DNA of 9,604 nt from JAUREX01 sp044356825 (GTDB lineage Bacteria; Pseudomonadota; Alphaproteobacteria; Rhodobacterales; Rhodobacteraceae). Shown piece by piece: positions 1 to 6,014 of this stretch. The stretch's first letter is position 1. Each line of letters starts with the position of its first letter. Made by a program: the position numbers and the translations under genes. The stretch is from the NCBI GenBank assembly GCA_044356825.1, contig JBIKVM010000114.1, positions 1-9,604 on the forward strand. The letters are read 5' to 3'. The notes beneath the pieces are model-generated. The model saw only the letters and a program-made list of their open reading frames with translations. It ran no database searches and was not told the DNA's origin.

Positions 1-1
1 C

Positions 2-619
2 ACGCTGCACGCGGCGCCAACGCAGGTGGGGGGGGCCTCGCTTGCCTGGCTTGCCCGCATCACGGGGCGGGCGGTCGAGGATCTGGCAGCTCTCGGCGGC
101 GAGGTGCGGATCAGCGCGCAAAGCCCGCTCTTCCTGCCCCATCTCGAGGGCGAACGCGCCCCGCTGTGGGATCCGATCGCGCGGGGGGCATTCGCGGGGC
201 TGTCGTCGGCCGACGGTCCGGCCGAGATCGCCGCAGCCGTGATGGAGGGCGTGGCCTTCTCGGCGCGGCTCGCGCTCGAGGCGCTGGAGGCGAGCGCGGG
301 GCAGCCCGTCACGGCGCTGCGGCTGGGCGGCGGGGGGGCGGCCTCGGATGCGTGGTGCCGGATCCGCGCCGATGCGCTCGGCCGCAGGCTCGAGCGGGTC
401 GCGGCGCGCGAGGCGGGGGCGACGGGCGCCTTCGTAATGGCGGGTGTTGCGGCCGGCGTGCTCGGGGATCTGGCCGAGGCGACTGCGGCCCTCGTCGCGA
501 CCGATGCGCGCTTCGATCCCGATCCGGCCGCAGCCGCGCTGGCAGATGCGCGATTCGCCCGCTTCCGCGCGTTTTACGCGGCACTCGGCCCCGTGAACCG
601 GGGCTTTGCGGCAGACTGA
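2..619 (+). CDS. FGGY-family carbohydrate kinase, C-terminal part (5' end outside window)
   Basis: ATP-dependent cytosolic sugar or polyol kinase. Only the last 205 residues are present; family members are usually about 480-500, so the N-terminal sugar-binding domain and the beginning of the C-terminal domain lie left of the window. The reading frame is open from base 2, and the GTG at 26 is internal, not a start. The visible part is the FGGY C-terminal actin-like domain. Residues 1-18 (LHAAPTQVGGASLAWL) align with the usual histidine-containing loop before the 'SLRWL' helix. Residues 50-62 (GERAPLWDPIARG) form the conserved GER-x-P-x-WDP-x-x-RG segment. Residues 109-125 (GGGGAASDAWCRIRAD) are the glycine-rich nucleotide-site signature, followed by EAGATGAFVMAGVA, also typical. 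Xylulokinase (XylB) is the best-known relative, but other FGGY kinases share these motifs, so the substrate is left open. It is convergent with the phosphatase gene, 13 bp from stop to stop. Confidence 0.85.
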   Translation, partial: TLHAAPTQVGGASLAWLARITGRAVEDLAALGGEVRISAQSPLFLPHLEGERAPLWDPIARGAFAGLSSADGPAEIAAAVMEGVAFSARLALEALEASAGQPVTALRLGGGGAASDAWCRIRADALGRRLERVAAREAGATGAFVMAGVAAGVLGDLAEATAALVATDARFDPDPAAAALADARFARFRAFYAALGPVNRGFAAD

Positions 620-632
620 AGGGTGCGCGCGA

Positions 633-1955
633 TCACCAATCGCCATCCCCTCCGTGCCAGGTGAACAGGACACCCGAAATGTCGTCGCCGGCACTCGCCT
701 GCGCCCCGCGCGCGCCCGACAGACGCTCGAGATCCCACATGAGCGCATCGAGGAACGCCCCGCCCGTCAGCGCCCTGTTGCGCCGCACGAGCGCGATCAG
801 CCCCTCTTCGCCCAGCGCCACACTGTCGCCACCGCGCGTGTCGAGAAGCCCGTCGGACATCAGGAACAGCCGATCACCCGGTGCAAGATCGATCGTGATC
901 CGGACGTGGCGGGCATCGGGCACGAGGCCCACGGGCAGCCCCCCCTCGCCCACGCGCTCCACCCGGCCATCGGTGCGCAACACGAGAGGGTGGGGGTGGC
1001 CGGCCTGCACCAGCGCGACGCGCCCCGTCGCCAGATCGGCATCGCACCAGATGCAGGTGAAGTACTGTTCGACCTGCATGAGGTCGAGCACCATCCGGTT
1101 GAGGCGCGCGACTACCTCTTCGGGTGGCAGGATCCGCGCGCTGCCTCCGGTCTCGGCGAGGGCAAGCGCCACATCGCCCCGCCCCGACGCCCCCCCGAGG
1201 ATGCCCGCCAGCCGCGCCGCCATCATCGCCGAGGCGACGCCATGGCCCGAGACATCGACCGCATAGATGGCGATCCGGCTTGGCGATAGCGGCAGCCACC
1301 CAACGAGATCGCCCCCCACATGGCCCGAGGGATGCAGCATAAGGGCAATCGAGGCCGGGCCGAACTCGATCTGGCGCTTGCCGACGAGAGATTGCTGGAT
1401 CTTGCGCGCCTCGGCGATGTCGCGGTCGAGCGCACCGTGGACCTGCTGCAATTCGGCCAGCGCATCCGACAGCAGGCGGTTCTTCTCGCTCACGTCGCGC
1501 TGCATGTCGAGCAACCGCGCCCCGGCCTGAAGGCGCGCGCGCAACTCATCGGCATCGAGCGGCTTGGAGAGAAAATCGTCGGCGCCCGCATCCAGCCCCT
1601 CGGCCGCGTCCGAGGTGGCGTTGCGCACCGTGAAGAGGATGAAATAGCCATAGCCCTGCCGGGGCAAGGCACGGAAGGCGCGGCAGAAATCGGGCCCCGA
1701 CATGCCCGGCATCACCCAGTCCGACAGCACGAAGTCAAAGTCGGACTCGCGGCAGAGCGCGAGCGCCGCCTCGGCGGATGCCGCTTCGGTCACCTCGTAG
1801 CCCCAGCGTTCGAGCGGGGCGCGCAGGATGCGCCGATCGAGCCGGCTGTCATCGACGACAAGGACGCGGCGCGGCCCGGGCGTCTCGGTTGCGATGTCGG
1901 TCTTGCGGAGCGGGGTCTTCACGCCTGATGCCTCTCGGGTTCCGGCTGCGAACAT
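633..1955 (-). CDS. Response regulator fused to SpoIIE/PP2C-type serine phosphatase (RbaY/RsbU-like)
   Basis: Cytosolic two-domain signalling protein of 440 residues. Residues about 30-150 are a CheY-like receiver: acidic pair D35-D36 (VLVVDDS), phospho-acceptor D79 (SDWVMPGMSG), T109 and K131 (SKPLD). A helical, probably coiled-coil linker spans about 150-190 (MQRDVSEKNRLLSDALAELQ). Residues about 200-437 are a PP2C domain of the SpoIIE/RsbU class: GGD at 214-216, DVSGHG at 234-239, AGHPHP, SDGLLD with D368, and DD at 424-425. All expected metal-binding aspartates are present, so it should be catalytically active. Such proteins dephosphorylate anti-sigma-factor antagonists in partner-switching systems; RbaY of Rhodobacter capsulatus is the obvious comparison. 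Start choice: a TTG at 1964 is in frame, but the ATG at 1955 has AAGG ten bases upstream, whereas for the TTG that motif is too close. The gene is divergent from the Hpt gene and shares its leader. Substrate and sigma factor are inferred only by family. Confidence 0.9.
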   Translation of the reverse strand: MFAAGTREASGVKTPLRKTDIATETPGPRRVLVVDDSRLDRRILRAPLERWGYEVTEAASAEAALALCRESDFDFVLSDWVMPGMSGPDFCRAFRALPRQGYGYFILFTVRNATSDAAEGLDAGADDFLSKPLDADELRARLQAGARLLDMQRDVSEKNRLLSDALAELQQVHGALDRDIAEARKIQQSLVGKRQIEFGPASIALMLHPSGHVGGDLVGWLPLSPSRIAIYAVDVSGHGVASAMMAARLAGILGGASGRGDVALALAETGGSARILPPEEVVARLNRMVLDLMQVEQYFTCIWCDADLATGRVALVQAGHPHPLVLRTDGRVERVGEGGLPVGLVPDARHVRITIDLAPGDRLFLMSDGLLDTRGGDSVALGEEGLIALVRRNRALTGGAFLDALMWDLERLSGARGAQASAGDDISGVLFTWHGGDGDW

Positions 1956-1964
1956 CGCGCGCAA

Positions 1965-1974
1965 GCCTTAAGGC
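1965..1974. promoter_or_regulatory. Perfect 10-bp palindrome at the phosphatase ribosome-binding site
   Basis: GCCTTAAGGC is its own reverse complement. On the minus strand it contains the AAGG that serves as the Shine-Dalgarno sequence for the ATG at 1955. The TTAA core is also half of a CtrA-type site. It could be a small operator, a half-site, or chance; only the sequence symmetry is directly seen. Confidence 0.3.
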
Positions 1975-2014
1975 GGGGTGAAGCGGAAAGTTGCAGCTAT
2001 TCGGCGGCCAGACC

Positions 2015-2029
2015 CTAACCGCCCCTTAA
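2015..2029. promoter_or_regulatory. Putative CtrA-binding site (CTAA-N7-TTAA)
   Basis: CTAACCGCCCCTTAA matches the CtrA full-site consensus TTAA-N7-TTAA with one mismatch in the first half and the correct 7-bp spacing. Each half is followed by C, as is usual for CtrA boxes. Viewed another way it is two direct copies of CC(C/T)TAACCG (2013-2021 and 2024-2032), 11 bp or about one helical turn apart. It lies 60 bp from the phosphatase ATG and 46 bp from the Hpt ATG, so it could control either or both. CtrA is the main cell-cycle and gene-transfer-agent regulator in Rhodobacterales; binding here is inferred. Confidence 0.5.
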
Positions 2030-2074
2030 CCGCACCCCCCGATCCTCTGCCCCGGGGATTGAAGGGAGGCGGGG

Positions 2075-2410
2075 ATGATCGACACCCGTAGACTGGACAT
2101 GCTCCGCGGCGATCTGGGCGCCGACGGAGTGCAGGAAATCATGGCCATCTTCATCGAGGAGGCCGAGCAGCACCTTGCCCGGCTTGCCGCGGCCGAAGAT
2201 GCGGCGGGGCAGGAACGGCCGCTGCACAGCCTGCGGGGCGGGGCGCTCAACCTCGGTTTCGCGGATCTCGCCCTCGCGGCGCGCGCGGCCGAGACCGCGG
2301 TGCGCGCGGGACGCGCCCTCGGCGCGGACGACATCGCCGATCTGCGCGCCCTCTGGCAGGTCTCGCGCGCGGCGTTCGCGCGCCTCGCGCCCGATTGCCT
2401 GCCCGCCTGA
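2075..2410 (+). CDS. Hpt (histidine phosphotransfer) domain protein
   Basis: Small cytosolic phosphorelay protein of 111 residues, consisting of a single four-helix Hpt domain. The active-site motif HSLRGGALNLG at 51-61 matches the family pattern H-x-L-[KR]-G-x-x-x-x-L-G, with H51 as the phosphorylated histidine. An amphipathic helix precedes it (EIMAIFIEEAEQHLARLAAA, 21-40), as in other Hpt proteins. There is no kinase or receiver domain, so it should carry phosphate between partners encoded elsewhere or to the adjacent receiver. The start is well supported by a strong Shine-Dalgarno, GAAGGGAGG at 2061-2069, five bases before the ATG. It is divergent from the receiver-PP2C gene across a 119-bp leader, which suggests that this regulator is its phosphate acceptor. 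It is convergent with ilvA, 11 bp from stop to stop, with only a weak 5-bp stem (GCCTG/CAGGC) there. The identity is firm; the partners are inferred. Confidence 0.88.
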   Translation: MIDTRRLDMLRGDLGADGVQEIMAIFIEEAEQHLARLAAAEDAAGQERPLHSLRGGALNLGFADLALAARAAETAVRAGRALGADDIADLRALWQVSRAAFARLAPDCLPA

Positions 2411-2421
2411 CGCAGGCTGCC

Positions 2422-3669
2422 TCAGATCAGGAACTCGGCCAGCGCCTCGTCGCCGGTGATGTCGCGCCAGCCCATGCCCGCGGCATCGAGCCGCGCGGCC
2501 AGCGCCGCGAAATTCGCCTGATCCGAGGTCTCGATCCCGATCAGCACCGAGCCGAAGTTGCGCGCCGATTTCTTGAGGTATTCGAAGCGCGCGATGTCGT
2601 CGTCGGGCCCGAGCATCGAGAGGAACTCGCGCAGCGCGCCGGGGCGCTGGGGCATGCGCAGGATGAAGTATTTCTTGCGCCCCGCATGGCGCATGGCGCG
2701 TTCCTTGACCTCGGGCAGCCGCTCGAAGTCGAAATTGCCGCCCGAGGTCACGCACACCACCGTCCGCCCCGCGATCTCGGCCTGCAGCCCGGGCAGCACG
2801 TCGAGCGCGAGCGCGCCCGCGGGTTCGAGCACGATCCCCTCGCCGTTCAGCATCTCGAGCATGGTGATGCAGATGCGGTCCTCGGGCGCGATCAGGACAT
2901 GCGCGGGGTCGGTGCGCGCCAGCGCCGCGAAGGTGCGCGCCCCGATCCGCGCGACCGCCGCGCCATCGACAAAGCTGTTGACGCGCGGCAGCGTCACCGG
3001 CGCGCCGGCGGCAAGCGCCGCGGCAAGGCTCGCCCCGCCCGCGGGTTCGACGAAGCGAAACCCCGTGGCGGGTGCCGCCTCGGCCAGATAGCGCGTGACA
3101 CCGGCCGAGAGCCCGCCGCCCCCCACGGGCAGGATCACGAGGTCGGGCGCGCAGCCGAGCTGCTCGAGGATCTCGACCCCGACGCTCGCCTGCCCCTCGA
3201 TCACGTCGTCATCGTCGAAGGGCGAGAGGAACGCCGCGCCATGCGCCGCGCAATGGGCCTCAGCCGCCGCGAGGGTCTGGTCGAAATAGTCCCCCGTCAG
3301 CACGATCTCGACCGCCTCGCCGCCGAAGCTGCGCGTCTTGCCGATCTTCTGCTGGGGGGTGGTGACGGGCATGAAGATGGTGCCGCGCACCCCGAAATGG
3401 CGGCAGGCAAAGGCCATCCCCTGGGCGTGGTTGCCGGCCGAGGCGCAGACGAAATGGCGCTGGGCCGGCACGCGCTTGCGCATCGCGTTGAAGGCCCCGC
3501 GCAGCTTGTAGCTGCGCACCGGCGAGAGGTCCTCGCGCTTGAGCCAGATCTCCGCGCCGAACCGGGCCGAGAGGTGCTCGTTGCGCTGGAGGGGCGTCGG
3601 CTCGAACAGCGCGCGCAGCGCCTGCGCCGCGGCGCGCGCTGAGGTGGCGAAGGAAGGTGCGCTGTCCAT
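2422..3669 (-). CDS. ilvA: Threonine ammonia-lyase (threonine dehydratase), biosynthetic
   Basis: PLP enzyme that deaminates L-threonine to 2-oxobutanoate and ammonia, the first committed step of isoleucine synthesis, in the cytosol. The protein has 415 residues, the size of the short IlvA form with a single C-terminal ACT-like domain (the B. subtilis type, about 420) rather than the longer E. coli form. The PLP lysine is K55 in VRSYKLRGAFN. ASAGNHAQG at 76-84 contacts the substrate carboxylate. PVGGGGLSAG at 181-190 is the phosphate-binding glycine loop, and VTSGGNFDFERL at 307-318 is the cofactor-ring segment. The ACT-like regulatory domain spans about 332-412 (KKYFILRMPQRPGALREFL onward) and probably mediates isoleucine feedback. 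The ATG at 3669 is preceded only by a weak GGGGCGG. The frame stays open upstream across the opposite strand of argG, but that stretch has no protein similarity. It is divergent from argG with 114 bp between starts. Confidence 0.95.
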   Translation of the reverse strand: MDSAPSFATSARAAAQALRALFEPTPLQRNEHLSARFGAEIWLKREDLSPVRSYKLRGAFNAMRKRVPAQRHFVCASAGNHAQGMAFACRHFGVRGTIFMPVTTPQQKIGKTRSFGGEAVEIVLTGDYFDQTLAAAEAHCAAHGAAFLSPFDDDDVIEGQASVGVEILEQLGCAPDLVILPVGGGGLSAGVTRYLAEAAPATGFRFVEPAGGASLAAALAAGAPVTLPRVNSFVDGAAVARIGARTFAALARTDPAHVLIAPEDRICITMLEMLNGEGIVLEPAGALALDVLPGLQAEIAGRTVVCVTSGGNFDFERLPEVKERAMRHAGRKKYFILRMPQRPGALREFLSMLGPDDDIARFEYLKKSARNFGSVLIGIETSDQANFAALAARLDAAGMGWRDITGDEALAEFLI

Positions 3670-3704
3670 GCCGCCCCATAGCGCGCCCCGCCCGTCGCGT
3701 AAAC

Positions 3705-3720
3705 CCGGGGGCCCCCCCGG
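3705..3720. repeat. GC-only inverted repeat in the ilvA/argG leader
   Basis: CCGGGGG at 3705-3711 is complementary to CCCCCGG at 3714-3720, separated by two bases, so a very stable 6-7 bp hairpin can form on either strand. It lies 36 bp upstream of the ilvA start and 64 bp upstream of the argG start. No U-run follows, so it is not a standard terminator. It could be an attenuating or insulating structure in the ilvA leader, or a by-product of homopolymer tracts. Confidence 0.4.
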
Positions 3721-3724
3721 ACCC

Positions 3725-3753
3725 TTGCCGCCCCCGCGCGAAGCCGCTAGACC
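3725..3753 (+). promoter_or_regulatory. Possible sigma-70-type promoter for argG
   Basis: TTGCCG at 3725-3730 resembles a -35 box. After 17 bp, TAGACC at 3748-3753 (or CTAGAC one base earlier) could serve as the -10, giving a start near 3760 and a leader of about 24 bases before the argG ATG. The -35 is reasonable and the -10 is weak, as is common in GC-rich alphaproteobacteria. The two 12-bp direct repeats lie in the spacer and just after the -10. This is inference from sequence only. Confidence 0.3.
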
Positions 3754-3763
3754 CCCGCGCGAA
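3731..3763. repeat. Exact 12-bp direct repeat, 21-bp period, upstream of argG
   Basis: CCCCCGCGCGAA occurs at 3731-3742 and again at 3752-3763, 21 bp apart start to start, which is two helical turns. The second copy ends 20 bp before the argG ATG. The repeats overlap the suggested promoter, so they could be paired sites for a regulator of argG. They do not resemble the AT-rich ARG box of enterobacterial ArgR. A recent short duplication is the alternative. Confidence 0.5.
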
Positions 3764-3783
3764 ACCCCAGGACGGAGCGCAAC

Positions 3784-5010
3784 ATGTCCGCGCCGAAGAA
3801 AGTGGTGCTCGCCTATTCGGGCGGCCTCGATACATCGATCATCCTCAAGTGGCTGCAGACCGAATACGGCTGCGAGGTCGTGACCTTCACCGCCGATCTC
3901 GGCCAGGGCGAGGAGCTCGAGCCCGCCCGGCAGAAGGCGCTCCTGCTCGGCATCCGGCCCGAGAACATCCACATCGAGGATCTGCGCGAGGAGTTCGTGC
4001 GCGACTTCGTCTTTCCGATGTTCCGCGCGAACGCGCTCTACGAGGGGCTCTATCTGCTCGGCACCTCGATCGCGCGCCCGCTCATCTCCAAGCGGCTGGT
4101 CGAGATCGCCGCGGCGACGGGCGCCGATGCGGTCGCCCATGGCGCGACCGGCAAGGGCAACGACCAGGTCCGCTTCGAACTCTCGGCCTATGCGCTCAAT
4201 CCCCACATCCGCGTCATCGCGCCGTGGCGGGAATGGTCGCTGACGAGCCGCACCAAGCTCATCGAATTCGCCGAGGCCCACCAGATCCCGATCGCCAGGA
4301 ACAAGCGCGGCGAGGCGCCCTTCTCGGTCGATGCGAACCTGCTGCACGCCTCCTCCGAGGGGCGCGTGCTCGAGGATCCGGGGCAGGAGGCGCCCGATTA
4401 CGTCTATCAGCGCACCGGCCACCCCGAGGACGCCCCCGACACCCCCGAGATGGTCGAGATCACCTTCGAGCGGGGCGATGCGGTCGCGATCGACGGGGTC
4501 GCGATGTCGCCCGCCACGCTCCTCACGCGCCTGAACGAGCTTGGCGCCCGCCACGGGGTCGGGCGGCTCGACATGGTCGAGAACCGCTTCGTCGGCATGA
4601 AGTCGCGCGGGGTCTACGAGACGCCGGGCGGCACGATCCTGATCGAGGCCCATCGCGGGATCGAGCAGATCACGCTCGATTCGGGCTCGGGCCACCTCAA
4701 GGACAGCCTGATGCCGCGCTATGCCGAACTCATCTACAACGGCTTCTGGTTCAGCCCCGAGCGCGAGATGCTCCAGGCCCTGATCGACAAGAGCCAGGAG
4801 CATGTCTCGGGCACGGTGCGGGTGAAGCTCTACAAGGGGATGGCGCGCACCGTGGCGCGGTGGTCCGACCACAGCCTCTATTCCGAGGCGCATGTGACCT
4901 TCGAGGAGGACGCGGGCGCCTATGACCAGAAGGACGCCGCCGGCTTCATCCGCCTCAATGCGCTCCGGCTCAAGCTGATCGCGACCCGGCGCGCCCGCCT
5001 CAAGGGCTAG
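3784..5010 (+). CDS. argG: Argininosuccinate synthase
   Basis: Cytosolic enzyme that joins citrulline and aspartate, using ATP (giving AMP and pyrophosphate), to form argininosuccinate, the penultimate step of arginine synthesis. The length of 408 residues is standard for the short ArgG class. The N-terminal PP-loop AYSGGLDTS lies at 10-18 and binds ATP. TADLGQGEE at 37-45 and LYLLGTSIARPLISK at 89-103 are family blocks that contact substrates. GATGKGNDQVRFE at 120-132 is the second family signature. PFSVDANLLHASSEGRVLEDP follows at about 179-199. The C-terminal part forms the usual tetramerisation region. The ATG at 3784 has GGAG at 3774-3777, six bases upstream. It is divergent from ilvA and convergent with ubiA; no other arginine gene is in the window, so it is probably a single-gene unit. 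Its TAG stop lies in the first copy of a tandem repeat shared with the end of ubiA. Confidence 0.98.
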   Translation: MSAPKKVVLAYSGGLDTSIILKWLQTEYGCEVVTFTADLGQGEELEPARQKALLLGIRPENIHIEDLREEFVRDFVFPMFRANALYEGLYLLGTSIARPLISKRLVEIAAATGADAVAHGATGKGNDQVRFELSAYALNPHIRVIAPWREWSLTSRTKLIEFAEAHQIPIARNKRGEAPFSVDANLLHASSEGRVLEDPGQEAPDYVYQRTGHPEDAPDTPEMVEITFERGDAVAIDGVAMSPATLLTRLNELGARHGVGRLDMVENRFVGMKSRGVYETPGGTILIEAHRGIEQITLDSGSGHLKDSLMPRYAELIYNGFWFSPEREMLQALIDKSQEHVSGTVRVKLYKGMARTVARWSDHSLYSEAHVTFEEDAGAYDQKDAAGFIRLNALRLKLIATRRARLKG

Positions 5011-5051
5011 ATTCGGGGGCTAGATTCGGGGGGCTAGACCCGGGGGCTAGA
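5007..5051. repeat. Tandem 13-14 bp CTAGA-G5 repeat between argG and ubiA
   Basis: Three full units and the start of a fourth: CTAGATTCGGGGG (5007-5019), CTAGATTCGGGGGG (5020-5033), CTAGACCCGGGGG (5034-5046) and CTAGA (5047-5051). Units differ by one G and by TTC versus CCC. CTAG is a palindrome containing TAG on both strands. The first copy holds the argG stop (5008-5010) and the last holds the ubiA stop (5047-5049), so the whole 36-bp space between the genes is repeat. No clear terminator stem is seen apart from a 6-bp CCCGGG palindrome at 5039-5044. Confidence 0.85.
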
Positions 5052-6003
5052 GCAGCGCGCCGAGCGCCAGCGCCCCCGCCACGATCAGCCCCGCGTCCCG
5101 GTTCGACCGGAAGAGGGCAAGGCAGCGCGCCGGATCGTCGATGTCAAGCGCGCGCATCTGCCAGACCAGATGCGCGACAAACCCCGCCACGCCAGCGAGC
5201 GCCACGATCCGCCCCGCCCCGGCGGGGGCCGCGAGCAGCACGGAGGCCAGCATCAGCCCCCCCGCCGCCAGCGCGAACGCCCAGAGCCACCGCCCCGTGC
5301 GCGCCCCGAACAGCCGCGCGGTCGATTTCACCCCGATCAGCGCGTCATCCTCGCGGTCCTGATGGGCATAGATCGTGTCGTAGAATAGCGTCCAGGCGAT
5401 CCCGGCGCCATAGAGCAGCACGGGCGCCACCCCGAGCGTGCCGTCATGCGCGGCATGGGCGAGGATCGCACCCCAGTTGAAGGCAAGCCCCAGAAAGAGC
5501 TGCGGCCACCAGGTGAAGCGCTTGGCGAAGGGATAGATCGCGACGAGGACGAGCGAGGCCACCCCGAGCCAGATCGCGAGCGGCGCGAAGCTGAGCAGGA
5601 TCGCGAAGGCCACCAGCGCCTGCGCGACCATCCACGCGATCGCCCCCCGCACCCCCACCTGCCCCGAGGGGATCGGGCGCGAGCGCGTGCGCGCCACCGC
5701 CGCATCGATGTGGCGGTCGGTGATGTCGTTCCAGGTGCAGCCCGCCCCGCGCATGAGCCACGCCCCCCCCGCGCCGGCGCCCGCGCCCCAGATCTCCACG
5801 GGCGCGGGGCCCGACGCCAGCGCCGCCAGCGCCACCCCCCACCAGCAGGGCAGCAGCAGAAGCCATGTCCCGATCGGCCGGTCGGCGCGCGACAGCCGCA
5901 GCCAGGGCCGCGCCCAGACGGGCGCGCGGGTATCGACCCAGTTGCCGCGCGGGGCGTCGGCGACGCTTCCCCCTGCCTCTGGCGCGGCGCCCGTCTCGCG
6001 CAT
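5047..6003 (-). CDS. ubiA: 4-hydroxybenzoate polyprenyltransferase
   Basis: Integral inner-membrane prenyltransferase that attaches the polyprenyl tail to 4-hydroxybenzoate in ubiquinone synthesis. The length of 318 residues is normal for UbiA. The two aspartate-rich Mg-pyrophosphate motifs are present: NDITD at 92-96 (in GCTWNDITDRHID) and YDTIYAHQDREDD at 208-220. RADRPIGTWLLLLPCWWG at 39-56 is the typical first-helix block, and RSRPIPSG at 107-114 is also conserved. Strongly hydrophobic stretches at about 44-63, 118-138, 141-158, 168-184, 190-208, 237-260, 264-282 and 303-318 fit the multi-helix fold. The ATG at 6003 keeps the N-terminal NWVDTRAPVWARPWLRLSRADRP region expected in this group, but the Shine-Dalgarno is weak (GGGGC). 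The start codons of ubiA and rsmE are only 11 bp apart in opposite directions, so each gene's promoter must overlap the other's coding sequence. Confidence 0.95.
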   Translation of the reverse strand: MRETGAAPEAGGSVADAPRGNWVDTRAPVWARPWLRLSRADRPIGTWLLLLPCWWGVALAALASGPAPVEIWGAGAGAGGAWLMRGAGCTWNDITDRHIDAAVARTRSRPIPSGQVGVRGAIAWMVAQALVAFAILLSFAPLAIWLGVASLVLVAIYPFAKRFTWWPQLFLGLAFNWGAILAHAAHDGTLGVAPVLLYGAGIAWTLFYDTIYAHQDREDDALIGVKSTARLFGARTGRWLWAFALAAGGLMLASVLLAAPAGAGRIVALAGVAGFVAHLVWQMRALDIDDPARCLALFRSNRDAGLIVAGALALGALL

Positions 6004-6014
6004 AGTCTTGCCCC

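Noticed and set aside
620..637. Hairpin GGTG/CACC between the sugar kinase and phosphatase genes
   Set aside because: A 4-bp stem is expected by chance.
166..1266. Plus-strand open frame of 366 codons crossing the kinase end and the phosphatase
   Set aside because: Arginine- and serine-rich low-complexity translation spanning two real genes on different strands.
1956..1964. TTG start for the receiver-phosphatase
   Set aside because: The only AAGG is about one base from this codon, too close to act; the ATG at 1955 fits better.
2405..2431. Hairpin between the ends of the Hpt gene and ilvA
   Set aside because: Only 5-bp stems (GCCTG/CAGGC, or CCTGA/TCAGG with a long loop) and no U-run; too weak to call a terminator.
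3670..4893. Long open minus-strand extension of ilvA opposite argG
   Set aside because: It lies entirely antisense to a highly conserved argG, has no protein-family pattern, and ilvA has a good ATG at 3669. Open antisense frames are expected at this base composition.
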